Positions 5,175 through 6,562 of a DNA stretch of 6,562 nt are shown piece by piece. The stretch is from Bacteroidales bacterium UBA5072. GTDB taxonomy: Bacteria; Bacteroidota; Bacteroidia; Bacteroidales; UBA10428. The notes beneath the pieces were generated by a model. It saw only the letters and a program-made list of their open reading frames with translations. It was not told the DNA's origin and searched no databases. Positions within the stretch are counted from its first letter, which is position 1. Every line of letters starts with the position of its first letter. The stretch lies in the NCBI GenBank assembly GCA_002415855.1, contig DIAS01000002.1, positions 1-6,562 of the forward strand. Reading direction: 5' to 3'. Both the position numbers and the translations under genes were made by a program.

Positions 5175-6428
5175 TTATGCTGAGAATTTCCTGAAGATCA
5201 CTGAAGTATTGTGCCCGCCAAATCCGAAAGTATTGCTCAGTGCAGCATTAACAGTACGTTTCTCTGCCTTGTTAAAAGTGAAGTTCAGTTGTTGGTCGAT
5301 CCCTTCATCCGGGTACTGGAAATTGATCGTTGGCGGAACAATATCATATTTGATGGCCAGGATGGCAGCAATGGCTTCCACTGCTCCGGCCGCACCAAGC
5401 AAATGACCTGTCATTGATTTGGTCGCACTGATGTTCAATCTGTAGGCATGTTCGCCGAATACATCGATAATAGCCTTTGCTTCGGAAATATCGCCCAATG
5501 GTGTCGCTGTGCCATGTACATTAATGTAATCGATATCCTCCGGCTTCAGATAAGCATCTTCGAGTGCGTTCTTCATAACGAGTATGGCACCAAGCCCTTC
5601 GGGGTGGGGTGCTGTCATGTGGTACGCATCGGCCGATAGGCCGGCACCGACAAGTTCTGCATAAATATCTGCGCCCCTGCTTTTGGCATGTTCCAACTCT
5701 TCCAGGATAAGTGTCCCGCCACCTTCGCCCATGACAAATCCGTCCCGTGTTTTATCAAAAGGCCGGGAAGCTGTTTTACACTCTTCATTGTTGGTCGAAA
5801 GTGCGTGCAAAGCATTGAATCCCCCGATCCCGGGTTCACAAATCGTAGCTTCGGAACCGCCACATACAAAAACATTGGCCTTGTTCAACCGGATAAGGTT
5901 GTAGGCATCTATGATGGCATTGGTACCTGTGGCACATGCCGATACTGTAGCATAATTCGGGCCATGGAATCCGTATCTGATGGATATTTGCCCTGCAGCA
6001 ATATCACTTATGATTTTAGGTATAAAAAAGGGATTAAAACGCGGAATTCTATTACCAATAAAATAATCCCCCACTTCACTCAGGAAGGTGTTAAACCCGC
6101 CAATGCCTGAACCGAAGATTACCCCGATCCTGTCTTTGTCAACAGTTTCGAGATTAAGCCCTGAATCTTTTACAGCTTCATCAGCTGCAACGAGGGCATA
6201 AATGGTAAAAAGATCGTATTTCCTTACCTCCTTACGATCGAAGTAATCTTCGGGCTTGAAGTTTTTGACCTCACAGGCGAATTTGGTCTTAAAATTCTCG
6301 GTGTTAAAACGAGTAATCATATCTGCACCACTCACCCCATTAACCAATCCATTCCAATAATCCTTAACATTATTACCCAAGGGGGTTACGGCACCCAGTC
6401 CGGTGACTACTACTCGCTTCAACTCCAT
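5175..6428 (-). CDS. fabF: Beta-ketoacyl-ACP synthase II (FabF)
   Basis: FabF condenses malonyl-ACP with acyl-ACP, the elongation step of type II fatty-acid synthesis in the cytosol. The protein has 417 residues, a normal full length. It begins with the canonical MELKRVVVTGLGAVTPLGNN. The active-site cysteine is C165 in TVSACATGTN. The two catalytic histidines are H305 (VHGTATPLGD) and H342 (KSMTGHLLGAAGAVE), with the supporting lysine at K337. The C-terminal loop FGFGGHN carries the Phe gate. One small departure is Ala at 308, where many FabF proteins have Ser (HGTST). The Cys-His-His triad separates it from FabH (Cys-His-Asn), and the position directly after acpP favours FabF over FabB. The gap to acpP is 27 bases and to rnc four bases, so it belongs to one operon. 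It has no Shine-Dalgarno sequence. Confidence 0.97.
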   Translation of the reverse strand: MELKRVVVTGLGAVTPLGNNVKDYWNGLVNGVSGADMITRFNTENFKTKFACEVKNFKPEDYFDRKEVRKYDLFTIYALVAADEAVKDSGLNLETVDKDRIGVIFGSGIGGFNTFLSEVGDYFIGNRIPRFNPFFIPKIISDIAAGQISIRYGFHGPNYATVSACATGTNAIIDAYNLIRLNKANVFVCGGSEATICEPGIGGFNALHALSTNNEECKTASRPFDKTRDGFVMGEGGGTLILEELEHAKSRGADIYAELVGAGLSADAYHMTAPHPEGLGAILVMKNALEDAYLKPEDIDYINVHGTATPLGDISEAKAIIDVFGEHAYRLNISATKSMTGHLLGAAGAVEAIAAILAIKYDIVPPTINFQYPDEGIDQQLNFTFNKAEKRTVNAALSNTFGFGGHNTSVIFRKFSA

Positions 6429-6442
6429 AAATGACAGTTTTT

Positions 6443-6459
6443 GTAAATAGCTGATTTAC
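6443..6459 (-). repeat. Small inverted repeat at the acpP stop codon
   Basis: GTAAAT (6443-6448) and ATTTAC (6454-6459) are reverse complements around a five-base centre, and the repeat includes the acpP stop codon. In RNA it would be a short AU-rich hairpin between acpP and fabF. It has no following U-run in the direction of transcription, so it is not a standard terminator. It could slow 3' decay of an acpP-only mRNA, but its low stability makes this uncertain. Confidence 0.25.
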
Positions 6460-6562
6460 TTCTTAACGTTCTCATCAATGTATTTGATCGCGTCGCCAAC
6501 GGTGGAGATGTTTTCAGCTGCATCATCAGGAATTCCAATGTTGAATTCTTTTTCAAATTCCA
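6456..6562 (-). CDS. acpP: Acyl carrier protein, C-terminal part (5' end outside window)
   Basis: AcpP carries growing acyl chains on a phosphopantetheine arm and is the substrate carrier for FabF encoded next. Only the last 34 complete codons are present; they begin EFEKEFNIGI, and the gene runs off the right edge. The stretch FNIGIPDDAAENISTVGDAIKYI is the typical ACP helix II-III region. The two bases before it (TG) fit a Met codon, as in the usual 'MEFEKEF'. The serine that receives phosphopantetheine lies upstream, outside the window. The gene ends 27 bases before fabF, with a small inverted repeat over its stop codon. Identification is firm despite the truncation, because sequence and context agree. 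Confidence 0.94.
   Translation of the reverse strand, partial: EFEKEFNIGIPDDAAENISTVGDAIKYIDENVKK

Noticed and set aside
5754..5764. 11-base match (ATCAAAAGGCC) between fabF and the left arm of the intergenic hairpin
   Set aside because: In fabF it encodes the conserved RPFDK segment. The match does not extend and there is no second arm, so it is coincidental.
5688..6110. 140-codon open frame on the plus strand
   Set aside because: It is fully antisense to the conserved core of fabF and is a shadow of its codon usage.

Overview
The window looks like an ordinary chromosomal segment of a member of the phylum Bacteroidota, probably Bacteroidales-like. Four things point there. The block acpP-fabF-rnc-(IPExxxVDY-family gene) is a characteristic Bacteroidota neighbourhood. 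The TonB has the N-terminal 'LDDILFEQRNREYGSYQLRK' segment seen in that phylum. The two-component pair resembles RprX/RprY. Start codons lack clear Shine-Dalgarno sequences, while Bacteroidota-type -7 boxes (TAnnTTTG) occur. I see no mobile element, CRISPR array, tRNA or rRNA, and no interrupted gene. The genes at both window edges are simply cut off.

Layout. Positions 1-1604 (minus strand) hold a two-component system: a membrane sensor histidine kinase followed, with a 14-base overlap, by an OmpR-type response regulator whose receiver domain alone is in view. Positions 1605-1939 are a 335-base divergent intergenic region. It contains a perfect -7 box next to the kinase start, three TTAAC repeats in 10/20-base phase, a 17-bp perfect hairpin of terminator type with no gene upstream of it on either strand, and a 12-bp palindrome ahead of tonB. 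Positions 1940-3920 (plus strand) encode a complete TonB energy-transduction set in the order tonB, exbB, exbD. Positions 3950-6562 (minus strand) are the housekeeping cluster acpP (C-terminal 34 residues), fabF, rnc and an IPExxxVDY-family protein, convergent with exbD.

How the genes work together. ExbB and ExbD form an inner-membrane proton channel that energises TonB, which drives outer-membrane receptors such as SusC-type transporters. The divergently transcribed sensor and regulator could in principle control this set, but that is inference from position only. AcpP and FabF act together in fatty-acid elongation. RNase III is translated almost directly after FabF. The IPExxxVDY protein has no known function.

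I do not see a clearly new system. The stretch most worth a second look is the divergent intergenic region, with its phased repeats and orphan terminator-like hairpin, which could mark an autoregulated promoter and a small unannotated transcript.
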